This document shows positions 7,886 through 16,629 of a stretch of 64,000 nucleotides of DNA, piece by piece. The stretch's first letter is position 1. Every line of letters begins with the position of its first letter. The stretch is taken from the NCBI GenBank assembly GCA_002452335.1, contig DKFJ01000007.1, forward strand, positions 293,833 through 357,832, written 5' to 3'. The position numbers and the translations under genes are program-made. The stretch comes from Deferribacteraceae bacterium UBA6799. Its GTDB lineage: Bacteria; Chrysiogenota; Deferribacteres; Deferribacterales; Geovibrionaceae. The notes beneath the pieces were generated by a model that worked only from the letters and a program-made list of their open reading frames with translations, was not told the DNA's origin and ran no database searches.

Positions 7886-8563
7886 ATGGATTTTTATGAA
7901 ATGCTGGCGCAGAACTACGACAATATCTTTCCCTTCTCTCAGGAGACAGCGGATTTTATAACATCGCTGACTCCAGGAAAAGGAAGGATACTGGACATAG
8001 GCAGCGCCACCGGAAAATATATCAGCCACTACATAACGAAGGGATATAAGGCGTTCGGGCTGGAATACTGTCCGAAACTGATAGCCTATAAAGACAACAC
8101 AGTGGTGGGCGACATGAACTTCCTGCCGTTTCAGGAAGGATTCGATACCGCCGTATGCATGGGCAACACGCTTGTTCACGCCGCCGGCTATAAGCACGCT
8201 CACAACATTCTCTCCGGAATATACCGTCTGCTGAAAACAGACGGGAAAGCTGTGATCCAGATACTGAATTATGAGAAAATACTCAGACAGAAACCTATGT
8301 TTCTGCCCACAATAAAGACCCCTCAATGCACATTTGAGCGCAGATACGAATATCACGGCGGAAAAGTTCAGTTCATAGGGACACTCATCTCCGGGTCAAA
8401 AAAGATGAAATCAGAGGTAATCCTCTGTCCAATCACCCCCAGAGAACTGATGGACATGTCGTTCGAATCAGGTTTCAGACAGGTGCTCTACTATGGCGGG
8501 TCTAAGGGAGAAGCGTTCGACATGGAAAACAGCTTCGCCCTGACAGCTGTATTACAAAAATAA
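7886..8563 (+). CDS. Class I SAM-dependent methyltransferase
   Basis: A 225-residue Rossmann-fold methyltransferase with motif I in ILDIGSATG (about 35-43). An acidic residue ends strand 2 (GLEYCP) and motif IV lies around GDMNFLPF. AAAGGAGC precedes the ATG. The beta-hairpin insert after strand 5 (about 150-180) is common in small-molecule methyltransferases of the ubiE/SmtA type. The substrate cannot be inferred from motifs or neighbours. It is 71 bp after the chemoreceptor and 51 bp before the dioxygenase gene, all on the same strand, so co-transcription is possible. Confidence 0.8.
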   Translation: MDFYEMLAQNYDNIFPFSQETADFITSLTPGKGRILDIGSATGKYISHYITKGYKAFGLEYCPKLIAYKDNTVVGDMNFLPFQEGFDTAVCMGNTLVHAAGYKHAHNILSGIYRLLKTDGKAVIQILNYEKILRQKPMFLPTIKTPQCTFERRYEYHGGKVQFIGTLISGSKKMKSEVILCPITPRELMDMSFESGFRQVLYYGGSKGEAFDMENSFALTAVLQK

Positions 8564-8614
8564 ATATGGATTTTCCGGTTCAGGTCAGTATCTTTCCTAA
8601 AAGGGGTTAGACAT

Positions 8615-9382
8615 ATGCTGAAAATGCCTGTTCTCTTCATCGGTCACGGTTCACCTATGAATATCGTTCTGAACAACACCTACACCGACAGCCTGAAAGC
8701 GCTGGGCGAATCCATACCCAGACCAAAGAGCGTATGCGTGTTCTCCGCCCACTGGCAGACATCAGGCACACTGATACACTGCGAGGACACAGCGAAGCAG
8801 ATATATGATTTTTACGGTTTTCCCGACAGTCTGTATAAAATAAAGTACGAGCCTGAAGCAGACAGCGAAACAGCAGTGAAAGCGGCCGGCAGAGCCGGAC
8901 TGACCTGTGACGGTTCATGGGGCAACGACCACTCAGCATGGAGTGTTCTGAAGCATATGTATCCGGACGGCGGCATCCCCGTATTCTACATCAGCTCAGA
9001 CATGACGGCGGACTATCACACCCATTATGAAATCTCTTCCAGACTGAAAGAGCTGAGGAATGAAGGAGTGCTCTTCATAGGCAGCGGGAACATTGTGCAT
9101 AATCTCCGTGACGCCGACTTTCATAATATGGACGCTGAACCGGACGAACGAGGTGTTCTGTTCGACGGCCAGATCGAAAAAGCCCTGCTGGAACACAAAC
9201 ATAACATTATAAAAGACCCTATGTCTCTGGGTTCTCACGTCCGCTACAGCATCCCCACCAGAGACCACTATATCCCGTTCGTACACGCCTGCGGGCTGAC
9301 GGATGCTGACGATAATATCTCTTTTCCGTGCAGTATATTTCAAAACAGGTCCGTTTCTATGCGTTCAGTATTATTTGACTGA
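8615..9382 (+). CDS. ygiD: DODA-type (4,5-DOPA) extradiol dioxygenase family protein
   Basis: A 255-residue member of the class III (LigB-fold) dioxygenases, close to YgiD, which opens the ring of L-DOPA in vitro. The metal-binding histidines appear in FIGHGSP (H10), FSAHWQ and GSGNIVHNL, and a further conserved His in NDHSAW. AAGGGG before the ATG is a fair ribosome site. The next gene is AMMECR1 (amrA). The Memo/AmrB protein that normally accompanies AMMECR1 has the same fold, so this protein may fill that role; that is inference. Physiological substrate unknown. Confidence 0.85.
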   Translation: MLKMPVLFIGHGSPMNIVLNNTYTDSLKALGESIPRPKSVCVFSAHWQTSGTLIHCEDTAKQIYDFYGFPDSLYKIKYEPEADSETAVKAAGRAGLTCDGSWGNDHSAWSVLKHMYPDGGIPVFYISSDMTADYHTHYEISSRLKELRNEGVLFIGSGNIVHNLRDADFHNMDAEPDERGVLFDGQIEKALLEHKHNIIKDPMSLGSHVRYSIPTRDHYIPFVHACGLTDADDNISFPCSIFQNRSVSMRSVLFD

Positions 9383-9447
9383 CCCATATCCGTTGACAAA
9401 CGCCTATAGAAAAGTTTTAATTATTTATTATTAATTCACGGTGACAT

Positions 9448-10002
9448 ATGGATTTTGAGCTGACGAGGGAATCAAAACTTTTCCTTTTAAAAACGGCTAA
9501 AGAGGCTATCCGGTCTAAACTCTTCGGAACGGACAACGCCATGCCAAACACTCCTGAAGAGCTGTCCTTCAACAGCGGGTGTTTCGTCACCCTGCACCTC
9601 AGAAAGAGACTCAGAGGATGCATAGGCAATTTCCGTGATGATGTGAATATCATCAGGAATGTTGCCGAAATGGCTGTTGCGGCCGCTTTTTCCGACCCCA
9701 GATTCGGTCCTGTATCACGGGACGAGTTCATGATGTGCGACATAGAGATCTCCGTGCTTTCCCCCATGGTGCCCGCACAGGCGGAAGATATAAAAGTGGG
9801 CAGGGACGGCATTTACATCGTGAACGGATACAACAGAGGAGTTCTGCTGCCGCAGGTGGCAACGGAAAACGAATGGAACGAAACCGAGTTTCTGGAACAG
9901 ACCTGCGTCAAGGCGGGACTGCCCGGACAGGCATATAAAGACAAAGACACGAAAATATACAGATTCCAGGCGCTGGTTTTCGGCGCTGACAACCTGTACT
10001 AA
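9448..10002 (+). CDS. amrA: AMMECR1-domain protein (AmmeMemoRadiSam system protein A)
   Basis: A 184-residue AMMECR1-fold protein with the family signature GCFVTLHLRKRLRGCIG around residues 48-64. The family is almost universal in archaea and eukaryotes and occurs in many anaerobic bacteria, usually beside a Memo-like protein and a radical SAM enzyme; its chemistry is unresolved. Here the upstream neighbour is a LigB-fold dioxygenase and no radical SAM partner is nearby. korA follows after 11 bp, so this gene may share the kor transcript. Length matches the stand-alone family. CGGTGAC is a weak ribosome site. Confidence 0.85.
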   Translation: MDFELTRESKLFLLKTAKEAIRSKLFGTDNAMPNTPEELSFNSGCFVTLHLRKRLRGCIGNFRDDVNIIRNVAEMAVAAAFSDPRFGPVSRDEFMMCDIEISVLSPMVPAQAEDIKVGRDGIYIVNGYNRGVLLPQVATENEWNETEFLEQTCVKAGLPGQAYKDKDTKIYRFQALVFGADNLY

Positions 10003-10013
10003 AGAGGATTGAT

Positions 10014-11699
10014 ATGGAAAAAACTTATGTATGGAAAGTGGGAGGTCCTGCCGGATTCGGCATAACCACACTGGGTCCTGTTTTTGCCAAGATTCTGAAG
10101 GACTGCGGATTCTACGTCCACGGCTATCTGGAATATCCCTCTCTGATCAGAGGCGGATACAACAGCTATCAGATGGTTTTCGGCAAAACCCCGGTGAAAG
10201 CCCCGAAGAAACGAATTGATTTATACATCGCTCTGGACGATGTCTGCTTCGAAAAAGAGACCTTTGATGACGACACAGTTGTGATCGCCGATTTCGATAA
10301 TCTGAAAAAAGCTGACGGCATCAAGGGAAAAAAGATAAATATCCCGCTGAAAAAGATAGTGGAAGACCTGAACGGAAAGGACATCATGAGAAACACAGCG
10401 GCAATGGGCGCGTCCGCCGCCGCTCTGGGTCTGCCGAAAGACGTCATGACTGAGGTTGTGAAGGTCAGCTATCCCGGCAAGATATCTCAACCGAACATAG
10501 ACGCCGCATGCGCCGGATATGACGCATGCACGGCACACATTCCGCTGGAGATAACAAAAAATGACGCCTGCAAAAACGCCCCGGTGATGACAGGAAACGA
10601 AGCCGTCGCCATCGGAGCAATCAGAGCCGGAGTGTCATTCTTCAGCACATATCCCATGACCCCGGCCTCATCCATCCTGCACTATCTGGCGAAAGAGGCA
10701 AGAGACTACCACGTCACAGTGAAGCACGCAGAGGACGAGATAGCCGGAATCCTGATGGCGATAGGCGCCGCCCATGCAGGCGGACGAGCCATGACAGGAA
10801 CATCCGGAGGCGGTTTTGCCCTGATGAACGAAGGACTGGGACTCGCCGCCATCACAGAGACACCTCTGGTGATAGCGCTTTCTCAGCGCCCAGGACCAGC
10901 CACCGGAATGCCCACCTGGACGGAGCAGGCGGATCTGAGATACGCCATGCACGCCTCACAGGGCGAATTTTTAAGAGCAATATTCACGCCCGCCGATCTG
11001 GGCGAGGCATACAGATTCACAGTGGACGCCTTCAACGTGGCGGAGAAATATCAGATACCCGTTTTTGTACTGCTGGACAAATTCCTTTCCGAGTCGCATT
11101 TCATGACAACGGGCATGGACACTAACTACGGCACCATGGACAGAGGAATGATATATGAGGGCGATCCCGAAAAACCCTTCGACCACTTCCAGAGATACGC
11201 GGAAGCGGAAAACGGCGTGTGCAGGCGCCCCATGATGGGCACACCCGGCGGTCTGTTCATAGCCGCCAGCAACGAACACGACAAGACAGGCTTTGTCATA
11301 GACACAGCCGACAACAGAGTATATCAGACAGACAGACGGTTTAAAAAACAGCCCTTCGTGGCGGCAGAGATGCCCCACCCCTATCTCATCGGCAAACCGG
11401 AAGCCAAGCTCACCTTCGTGTGCTTCGGCTCTATGAAGCAGGTGCTGGATGAGGCTATGAAGTTCGACGACAGATTCAACTTCGTTTACTTCCCCGCTGT
11501 TCACCCGCTGGACTGGGAGAAGGTAGCCGGACTGCTGAAAGGCAAAAACCTCTGCGCTTTCGAAAACAACAAGACAGCTCAGCTTAAATCTATAATTACC
11601 GAAAACACTGGCATAGTGATAGAAAAACAATTTCTGAAATATGACGGTCGCCCCTTCTTCACCGAAGAGGTTCTGGAATATGTCAACGAGGTGCTTTGA
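10014..11699 (+). CDS. korA: 2-oxoacid:ferredoxin oxidoreductase, fused gamma-alpha subunit
   Basis: A 561-residue subunit of the cytoplasmic TPP enzyme that couples oxidation of a 2-oxoacid, probably 2-oxoglutarate, to reduction of ferredoxin and CoA-thioester formation. Residues 1-185 are the gamma domain (GGPAGFGITTLGP at the start). The alpha subunit pyrimidine domain begins near 192, with YPMTPASSIL, and the C-terminal alpha domains follow. AGAGGATTG precedes the ATG. The beta subunit follows with a 1-base overlap (TGATG). No small ferredoxin-type delta subunit is present, as in two-subunit KorAB enzymes. The substrate could also be another 2-oxoacid. Confidence 0.9.
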   Translation: MEKTYVWKVGGPAGFGITTLGPVFAKILKDCGFYVHGYLEYPSLIRGGYNSYQMVFGKTPVKAPKKRIDLYIALDDVCFEKETFDDDTVVIADFDNLKKADGIKGKKINIPLKKIVEDLNGKDIMRNTAAMGASAAALGLPKDVMTEVVKVSYPGKISQPNIDAACAGYDACTAHIPLEITKNDACKNAPVMTGNEAVAIGAIRAGVSFFSTYPMTPASSILHYLAKEARDYHVTVKHAEDEIAGILMAIGAAHAGGRAMTGTSGGGFALMNEGLGLAAITETPLVIALSQRPGPATGMPTWTEQADLRYAMHASQGEFLRAIFTPADLGEAYRFTVDAFNVAEKYQIPVFVLLDKFLSESHFMTTGMDTNYGTMDRGMIYEGDPEKPFDHFQRYAEAENGVCRRPMMGTPGGLFIAASNEHDKTGFVIDTADNRVYQTDRRFKKQPFVAAEMPHPYLIGKPEAKLTFVCFGSMKQVLDEAMKFDDRFNFVYFPAVHPLDWEKVAGLLKGKNLCAFENNKTAQLKSIITENTGIVIEKQFLKYDGRPFFTEEVLEYVNEVL

Positions 11700-12520
11700 T
11701 GAAACCGCTTGATTACAACACAGGAAAGATACCCAACTGGTGCCCCGGATGCGGCAACTTCGCCATCTGGAACAGTATCAAAAAAGCACTCGCCAATCTG
11801 GAGATAGAGCCCAATAAACTGGCTCTGGTATCCGGTATCGGCTGTTCAGGAAAGATGGTCAACTATGTCAGAAGCTACGCCCTGCACGCTCTGCACGGCA
11901 GAACACTGCCCATCGCCACAGGAATCAAGCTCGCCAATCAGGGAATGACCGTTCTGGTGAACGGAGGCGACGGCGATGGATACGGAATGGGTCTGGGTCA
12001 CCTGATTCACGCCATCCGCAGAAACATCAACGTGACATACATAGTCCACCACAACAAAGTATACGGTCTCACCACTGGACAGGCGGCTCCCACAGCCTTT
12101 GAGGGTACGATATCAAAATCAACACCCTTCGGCGTGGTCGATGCCCAGATCAACCCTCTAGTGCTGGCTATGGCAGCCGGAGCTACATTCGTGGCGAGAG
12201 GCTATTCAGGCGAATCAGAACACCTGACAGATCTCATCATGCAGGGTATCGGACATAAAGGATTTGCCCTGATAGACGTGTTCCAGCCATGCGTAACCTT
12301 CGGCGGCGACTACAAATATGAGTATTACGATCAGAGAGTGACAAAGATGACGGAGATTCCCTCTCCGGACGAGGCCATCAGGCTCGCCACAGATCAGGAA
12401 AAACTGTCTCTGGGAATCTACAGCAGATATAAGCGCCCGCCCTATGAGGACAGGCACCCCGAAATAAGCAAAAAAGTGGAGATGAAGGACGTATCCAAGC
12501 TCATCTCATCTTTTGTTTAA
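11699..12520 (+). CDS. korB: 2-oxoacid:ferredoxin oxidoreductase, beta subunit
   Basis: A 273-residue TPP-binding subunit that pairs with the preceding gene. NWCPGCGNF near residue 15 and the later single Cys (QPCVTF) are the usual [4Fe-4S] ligands. GDGDGYGMGLGHLIHA followed by HHNKVYGLTTGQ is the TPP-Mg site. The start is ATG 11699, overlapping the korA stop by one base with GAGGTG upstream; the TTG one codon earlier is unlikely. The 3' end overlaps the convergent permease gene by 20 bp. Confidence 0.92.
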   Translation: MKPLDYNTGKIPNWCPGCGNFAIWNSIKKALANLEIEPNKLALVSGIGCSGKMVNYVRSYALHALHGRTLPIATGIKLANQGMTVLVNGGDGDGYGMGLGHLIHAIRRNINVTYIVHHNKVYGLTTGQAAPTAFEGTISKSTPFGVVDAQINPLVLAMAAGATFVARGYSGESEHLTDLIMQGIGHKGFALIDVFQPCVTFGGDYKYEYYDQRVTKMTEIPSPDEAIRLATDQEKLSLGIYSRYKRPPYEDRHPEISKKVEMKDVSKLISSFV

Positions 12521-13538
12521 CAGATTTATAAACAAGATAAATCAATAAAGCTGCAGCGGCGGCATGGTGAAAAACTGTGCCGCCCTCTTTTTCTCCGCTG
12601 AACCCGGAGACGAAATTCCCTCCGTCAGCGTAGATCATATCTATCAGTACCGCTGATGCCAGCGTAAAAAATATTATCGAGAACAGATACACTGCCACCG
12701 CCTTTTTCCCCAGAAACTGTCTGACGATGTTGATAGTCACAACGTTGGTAGCGGGAGCGGCCGCCAGAAAGATAAAAGCCGCACCGGGGGTGAACCCGGA
12801 CAGCACCAGCGACAAAGCCACCGGAATGGCTGATACTGAGCAGACATAGAGTGGCAGCCCCACAGCCAGAGCAGCGAAATATCCCATCCACACGCCCCCT
12901 GTCACTCCGCTCATAGTGTCCGGAGTAATCAGCATGGTTATCAGCCCGGCTATCAGCAGTCCCAGAAGCAGAGGGAAAGCCATATCCCCCAGCAGTTCAC
13001 CGAACCCGTATGAAAATATCGACCTGATTCTGGAAAATACCGTCCTCTTCTCTTGCGCCGCCTCTCCGGAACAGCACGAAGACGAACACCCGCATGATTT
13101 CCGGTCTTCACGCGCCGACTCATCTTCTTTATCGAGCAGATCTGTAAGAGCTCCGGCCGCAACAGCGGACAGAAAAGCGGAAACAACCCTGAACAGAGTA
13201 ATGATCCATCCGAAAACACCGTAGGTGGCGATGATGGAGTCAGCGCCCGTCATGGGGGTGGATATAAAGAAACTGGTAACAGCGCCTTTTCCCGCCCCGC
13301 TCTTTCTCAGAGAAGCCGCCAGCGGGATGACCCCGCATGAACACACAGGAAGTGGTATGCCTATGACAGCGGCGCGGACAGATGTCATAAAACCTCTGCC
13401 GCCCAGATATTTTTTTATATAACTTTCTGATACGAACTCATGAATAACTCCCGCAGTGAGAAGTCCAACGATAATATACAGAGACATTAGTGAACTTATG
13501 TTCCAAATAGACTGAGCAAAGGTGTATAATATATTCAT
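12501..13538 (-). CDS. SO_0444-type Cu/Zn efflux permease
   Basis: A 345-residue inner-membrane permease of the DUF318/ArsP-like family. It has about eight membrane helices in two halves, each carrying a family motif: GIPLPVCSCGVIPL in the first and LPLYVCSVSAIPVAL in the second. Between them is a soluble loop (about 150-175) with the cysteine cluster CGCSSSCC, a plausible metal-binding site. Relatives export copper, zinc or arsenicals; the ion here is not fixed by sequence. ATG 13538 has GGAGAG at good spacing, whereas the upstream ATG at 13562 does not. The promoter has an operator-like palindrome on its -35 box. The gene is monocistronic. Confidence 0.82.
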   Translation of the reverse strand: MNILYTFAQSIWNISSLMSLYIIVGLLTAGVIHEFVSESYIKKYLGGRGFMTSVRAAVIGIPLPVCSCGVIPLAASLRKSGAGKGAVTSFFISTPMTGADSIIATYGVFGWIITLFRVVSAFLSAVAAGALTDLLDKEDESAREDRKSCGCSSSCCSGEAAQEKRTVFSRIRSIFSYGFGELLGDMAFPLLLGLLIAGLITMLITPDTMSGVTGGVWMGYFAALAVGLPLYVCSVSAIPVALSLVLSGFTPGAAFIFLAAAPATNVVTINIVRQFLGKKAVAVYLFSIIFFTLASAVLIDMIYADGGNFVSGFSGEKEGGTVFHHAAAAALLIYLVYKSVKQKMR

Positions 13539-13564
13539 AATACTCTCCGGCAATTCATACATAA

Positions 13565-13597
13565 TTGATATGAATATTTAGCTTGATTGTCAAGCTA
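13565..13597 (-). promoter_or_regulatory. Permease promoter with operator-like dyad on the -35 box
   Basis: On the minus strand TTGACA (13593-13588) and TATCAA (13570-13565) are 17 bp apart. The perfect palindrome TAGCTTGA-N3-TCAAGCTA at 13579-13597 covers the -35 box, as expected for a repressor or metal-sensor site. On the plus strand the same dyad is followed by a T-run and could also terminate. Confidence 0.6.
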
Positions 13598-13728
13598 TTT
13601 TTTTTACAAAGCATATCAGGCATTTATGCAGATATTCATATTATAAGATATGTTATGCAGTGAAAAAAAGTTATCGATTAACCACAACAGGTTAGTAGAA
13701 TTTTTAGCATTCGATAATATTTTTCGCC

Positions 13729-13781
13729 TTGACATATTTCTTATAAAATGGAAAAATTTTGTAATGATATTTTTTATCATT
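13729..13781 (+). promoter_or_regulatory. Upstream region of the peroxidase gene: -35-like box and leader dyad
   Basis: A perfect TTGACA lies at 13729-13734, but only an AAAAAT-type -10 follows at 17 bp, so activation may be needed. AATGATA-T5-TATCATT at 13763-13781 is a perfect 7-bp inverted repeat ending eight bases before GAGGAGG. It could be an operator or an mRNA hairpin. Confidence 0.4.
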
Positions 13782-13799
13782 TCTAACAGAGGAGGCATT

Positions 13800-14864
13800 A
13801 TGAATACTTCATTGCTGAGCAGAAGGGCGAATCTGCTCCACGTAATCTTTGCTGCCGCTATGTTTTTGACATTCGGCACTGCAAACGCTCAGGATGCGCT
13901 GATGAAAGAGGCACAGGCAACATTTAAGCCTATCCCCTCCAAAGCACCCGTTATCAAAGGCAACCCCGCAACACCTGTAAAGGTGGAGCTGGGCAAGATG
14001 CTCTATTTTGACCCCAGACTCTCCAAAAGCGGCTTTATAAGCTGTAACTCCTGCCACAACGTAGGCATGGGCGGTATGGACTATCAGAAAACATCCACAG
14101 GACACGGATGGAAACAGGGTCCCAGAAACGCCCCCACAGTTCTGAACTCCGTATTTAACGTAGCCCAGTTCTGGGACGGCAGAGCGAAAGACCTTGCCGA
14201 ACAGGCAAAAGGACCCGTTCAGGCCGGCGTAGAGATGAACAATACTCCCGAAAACGTGGTAAAAACACTCAACAGCATGCCTCAGTATATTACTATGTTC
14301 AAACAGGCGTTTCCCAAAGAGAAAGACCCTGTGACATTCGACAACATGGCAAAAGCTATCGAGGTATTCGAGGCTACACTTATCACTCCCAATTCCAGAT
14401 TTGACAAATATCTGAAAGGCGACTCAAAAGCTCTGTCAGCTAATGAGAAAAAAGGTCTTAAACTCTTCATGGACAACGGATGCGCGGGATGCCACTCCGG
14501 CGTTAACATGGGCGGAGACGGATATTACACTATGGGTGTGATGGAAAAACCCGCAGAAGCCATAATGGCAGGCGACACAGGCAGATTCAAAGTGACAGAG
14601 GCGAAAGATGACGAGTTCTCTTTCAAATCACCCTCACTCAGAAACATAGACCTGACACCTCCCTATTTCCACTCAGGCGCTATATGGAGTCTGAAAGAGG
14701 CTATTCAGGTGATGAACACCAGCCAGCTCGGATCTAAAATGTCTGATGCCGACCTGACACTGGTTGAAGCGTTCCTGAAATCAGCTACAGGTGTTCAGCC
14801 CAAGGTTGTCCACCCTGTACTCCCCGCGCCCACAGACGCCACTCTGAAACCGGCGCTCGACTAA
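13800..14864 (+). CDS. ccp: Di-heme cytochrome c peroxidase (MauG/CcpA family)
   Basis: A 354-residue periplasmic enzyme that reduces H2O2 to water with electrons from small cytochromes. A signal peptide with cleavage after the ANA at residues 28-30 is clear. Two CxxCH heme sites are present: C82-C85-H86 (peroxidatic, low-potential) and C228-C231-H232 (electron-transfer). The length matches bacterial di-heme peroxidases. The start at ATG 13800 is set by GAGGAGG; an in-frame ATG at 13650 would bury the signal peptide. It is monocistronic, ends in a strong terminator, and has a dyad in its leader that may bring in redox or peroxide control. Confidence 0.95.
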   Translation: MNTSLLSRRANLLHVIFAAAMFLTFGTANAQDALMKEAQATFKPIPSKAPVIKGNPATPVKVELGKMLYFDPRLSKSGFISCNSCHNVGMGGMDYQKTSTGHGWKQGPRNAPTVLNSVFNVAQFWDGRAKDLAEQAKGPVQAGVEMNNTPENVVKTLNSMPQYITMFKQAFPKEKDPVTFDNMAKAIEVFEATLITPNSRFDKYLKGDSKALSANEKKGLKLFMDNGCAGCHSGVNMGGDGYYTMGVMEKPAEAIMAGDTGRFKVTEAKDDEFSFKSPSLRNIDLTPPYFHSGAIWSLKEAIQVMNTSQLGSKMSDADLTLVEAFLKSATGVQPKVVHPVLPAPTDATLKPALD

Positions 14865-14872
14865 AACCTTTT

Positions 14873-14898
14873 AAGGCGGTCAACAGACCGCCTTTTTT
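14873..14898 (+). terminator. Intrinsic terminator of the peroxidase gene
   Basis: AAGGCGGTC and GACCGCCTT form a 9-bp stem with an AACA loop, followed by a T-run. Nearly the same terminator occurs after mce at 21393. Confidence 0.92.
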
Positions 14899-14913
14899 CT
14901 CATTTAATCCTTA

Positions 14914-14942
14914 TTGTTATTTTACAATTCTCTGTATACAAT
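14914..14942 (+). promoter_or_regulatory. Sigma-70-type promoter of the membrane chemoreceptor
   Basis: TTGTTA at 14914-14919 and TACAAT at 14937-14942 are 17 bp apart, upstream of the CGGAGG ribosome site. It contrasts with the sigma-54 promoter of the other chemoreceptor. Confidence 0.6.
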
Positions 14943-14977
14943 ATTACTTATTATTCTTTTATTTCCCGGAGGTCATC

Positions 14978-16597
14978 GTGAGCATCAGAAAAAAACTCAT
15001 AAGCGTTGTCATCATAATCAATCTTCTCATTATCTCCATCTATGTAGTGTATATAGCTGGAATAAAGAAAGAATCCGTATATCAGAAAATCGACTCCACA
15101 CTGCTTGCGGCAGCCGCTGCCTCTAAGCCTAACCTGATGAACTATCACTTCAGCACAGCTCAGAAAGACCCGTCACCCGAACAGTATAAAAAACTGCTTC
15201 TGGCACAGGGCGAGGCGGCATCCATCAGCGGTGTAGAATTCATCTATTCCGCTATAAAAAAGGACGGCAGGTTCTACTTCACATCGGATTCCGCTTCGGA
15301 AGAGGATTTTAAGACCGGCGACATCAGCGAATACATGTCTGAGTATGAGGACGCCAGCCCCATGATGGATGAGGCGCTCTCCTCCTCACAGCCGCAATAT
15401 GACGAATTCACAGACGAATGGGGCGCTCACCGCTCTATTTTCCTGCCTCTGGGCACCATAGGCGGACACCAGACCCTGATAGGTGTGGACTATCCCATGA
15501 CCGAGCTGAAATCAGAGATCAGAAGGGCTGTCGCGGGAGCTCTGTGGAGAGGCGCTCTGCTGTTCATTCTCAGCACATCAGCGTTCGTGGTTCTTCTGAA
15601 CCCCATAATATCTAACGCTCAGAAGCTGATAAGCAGACTGGAAAATATGACAAAAAGCGGTCTGGATCTCACATCCAGACTGGAGATATCATCCGGTGAC
15701 GAGTTCGGGCGCATAGCCGACAAATTCAACCTGTTCGTGGAGACCACCAGATCTTCTCTATCCGACATCATGGCGCAGGTGGATATCATATCCCGCTCCG
15801 GATACACTCTGGAAAACAGCGTAAACGATATATCATCAGGCATCAGCACTCAGGCGCTGGAGGTGGAAGACCTGCGCATATCCATAGACGAAATGAACGG
15901 AAGCATCAGCCAGATAGCCGGAAACTCCGTGGAAACCTCACAGAAGGCTTCTGAAACGCTGAACATCACAAAAAACAGTAAATCATCTGTTCAGGTGACC
16001 ATAGCCCAGATAGGCGAAATAGCGCAGAGTATCGAGCAGAACCTTCAGTTCATAGAAAGACTGCGCTCATCAGCTGACGCCATCGGCTCCATCAGCAGCG
16101 TGATCAATGACATAGCCGACCAGACGAACCTGCTGGCTCTTAACGCAGCCATAGAAGCCGCCAGAGCGGGAGAACACGGCAGAGGATTCGCCGTGGTGGC
16201 GGACGAGGTGCGTAAGCTGGCGGAAAAAACCCAGAACTCCACCAAAGAGATCTACAGCACAATCAACAGTCTTCAGTCTGAGATGCAGGGAATAGTTGAA
16301 AATTTTCACGAGACCACCCAGAAATCAGAGAAGGGAAAAGAGATAGCCGACATAATAGGCGTGAGCATAGACACCATCACGGAACACACCACAACCACGG
16401 CAGATATGATAACCCAGATAGCGGCGGCGGCGGAACAGCAGTCCTCCTCTACAAGCGTCATATCCGACAAAGTGAACAACATAAACGAAATTTCGCACAA
16501 GAACAGCGACGACCTGAACAACATCAGCAGTTCGGCGATAGAGCTGAACAACGTGGTGAACGAGCTGAAAAAAGCCGTATCGGTATTCAGAATATAA
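14978..16597 (+). CDS. Membrane methyl-accepting chemotaxis protein
   Basis: A 539-residue chemoreceptor starting at GTG 14978 with CGGAGGTC upstream. The first membrane helix (7-27) is followed by a periplasmic sensor of about 160 residues, the second helix (about 187-208), a HAMP domain (to about 262) and the coiled-coil signalling domain. The CheA/CheW tip, DQTNLLALNAAIEAARAGE, is near residue 380. The periplasmic part is not a family I can name; its size suits a single Cache or four-helix bundle. The ligand is unknown. The gene is monocistronic, with its own promoter and terminator. Confidence 0.93.
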   Translation: MSIRKKLISVVIIINLLIISIYVVYIAGIKKESVYQKIDSTLLAAAAASKPNLMNYHFSTAQKDPSPEQYKKLLLAQGEAASISGVEFIYSAIKKDGRFYFTSDSASEEDFKTGDISEYMSEYEDASPMMDEALSSSQPQYDEFTDEWGAHRSIFLPLGTIGGHQTLIGVDYPMTELKSEIRRAVAGALWRGALLFILSTSAFVVLLNPIISNAQKLISRLENMTKSGLDLTSRLEISSGDEFGRIADKFNLFVETTRSSLSDIMAQVDIISRSGYTLENSVNDISSGISTQALEVEDLRISIDEMNGSISQIAGNSVETSQKASETLNITKNSKSSVQVTIAQIGEIAQSIEQNLQFIERLRSSADAIGSISSVINDIADQTNLLALNAAIEAARAGEHGRGFAVVADEVRKLAEKTQNSTKEIYSTINSLQSEMQGIVENFHETTQKSEKGKEIADIIGVSIDTITEHTTTTADMITQIAAAAEQQSSSTSVISDKVNNINEISHKNSDDLNNISSSAIELNNVVNELKKAVSVFRI

Positions 16598-16628
16598 AAA
16601 AAGCGGGAGTTTTTCTCCCGCTTATCTT
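16598..16628. terminator. Bidirectional intrinsic terminator
   Basis: AAGCGGGAG and CTCCCGCTT form a 9-bp stem (16601-16623) with a T5 loop, preceded by an A-run and followed by a T-rich stretch. It separates the chemoreceptor from the convergent dehydrogenase. Confidence 0.9.
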
Positions 16629-16629
16629 T

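Noticed and set aside
10971..11630. 219-residue open frame on the minus strand
   Set aside because: Fully antisense to korA; low-complexity composition and no domain.
14899..14977. Sigma-28 or sigma-54 promoter for the second chemoreceptor
   Set aside because: No TAAA-N15-GCCGATAA or TGGC-N8-GC pattern; a sigma-70-type pair fits better.
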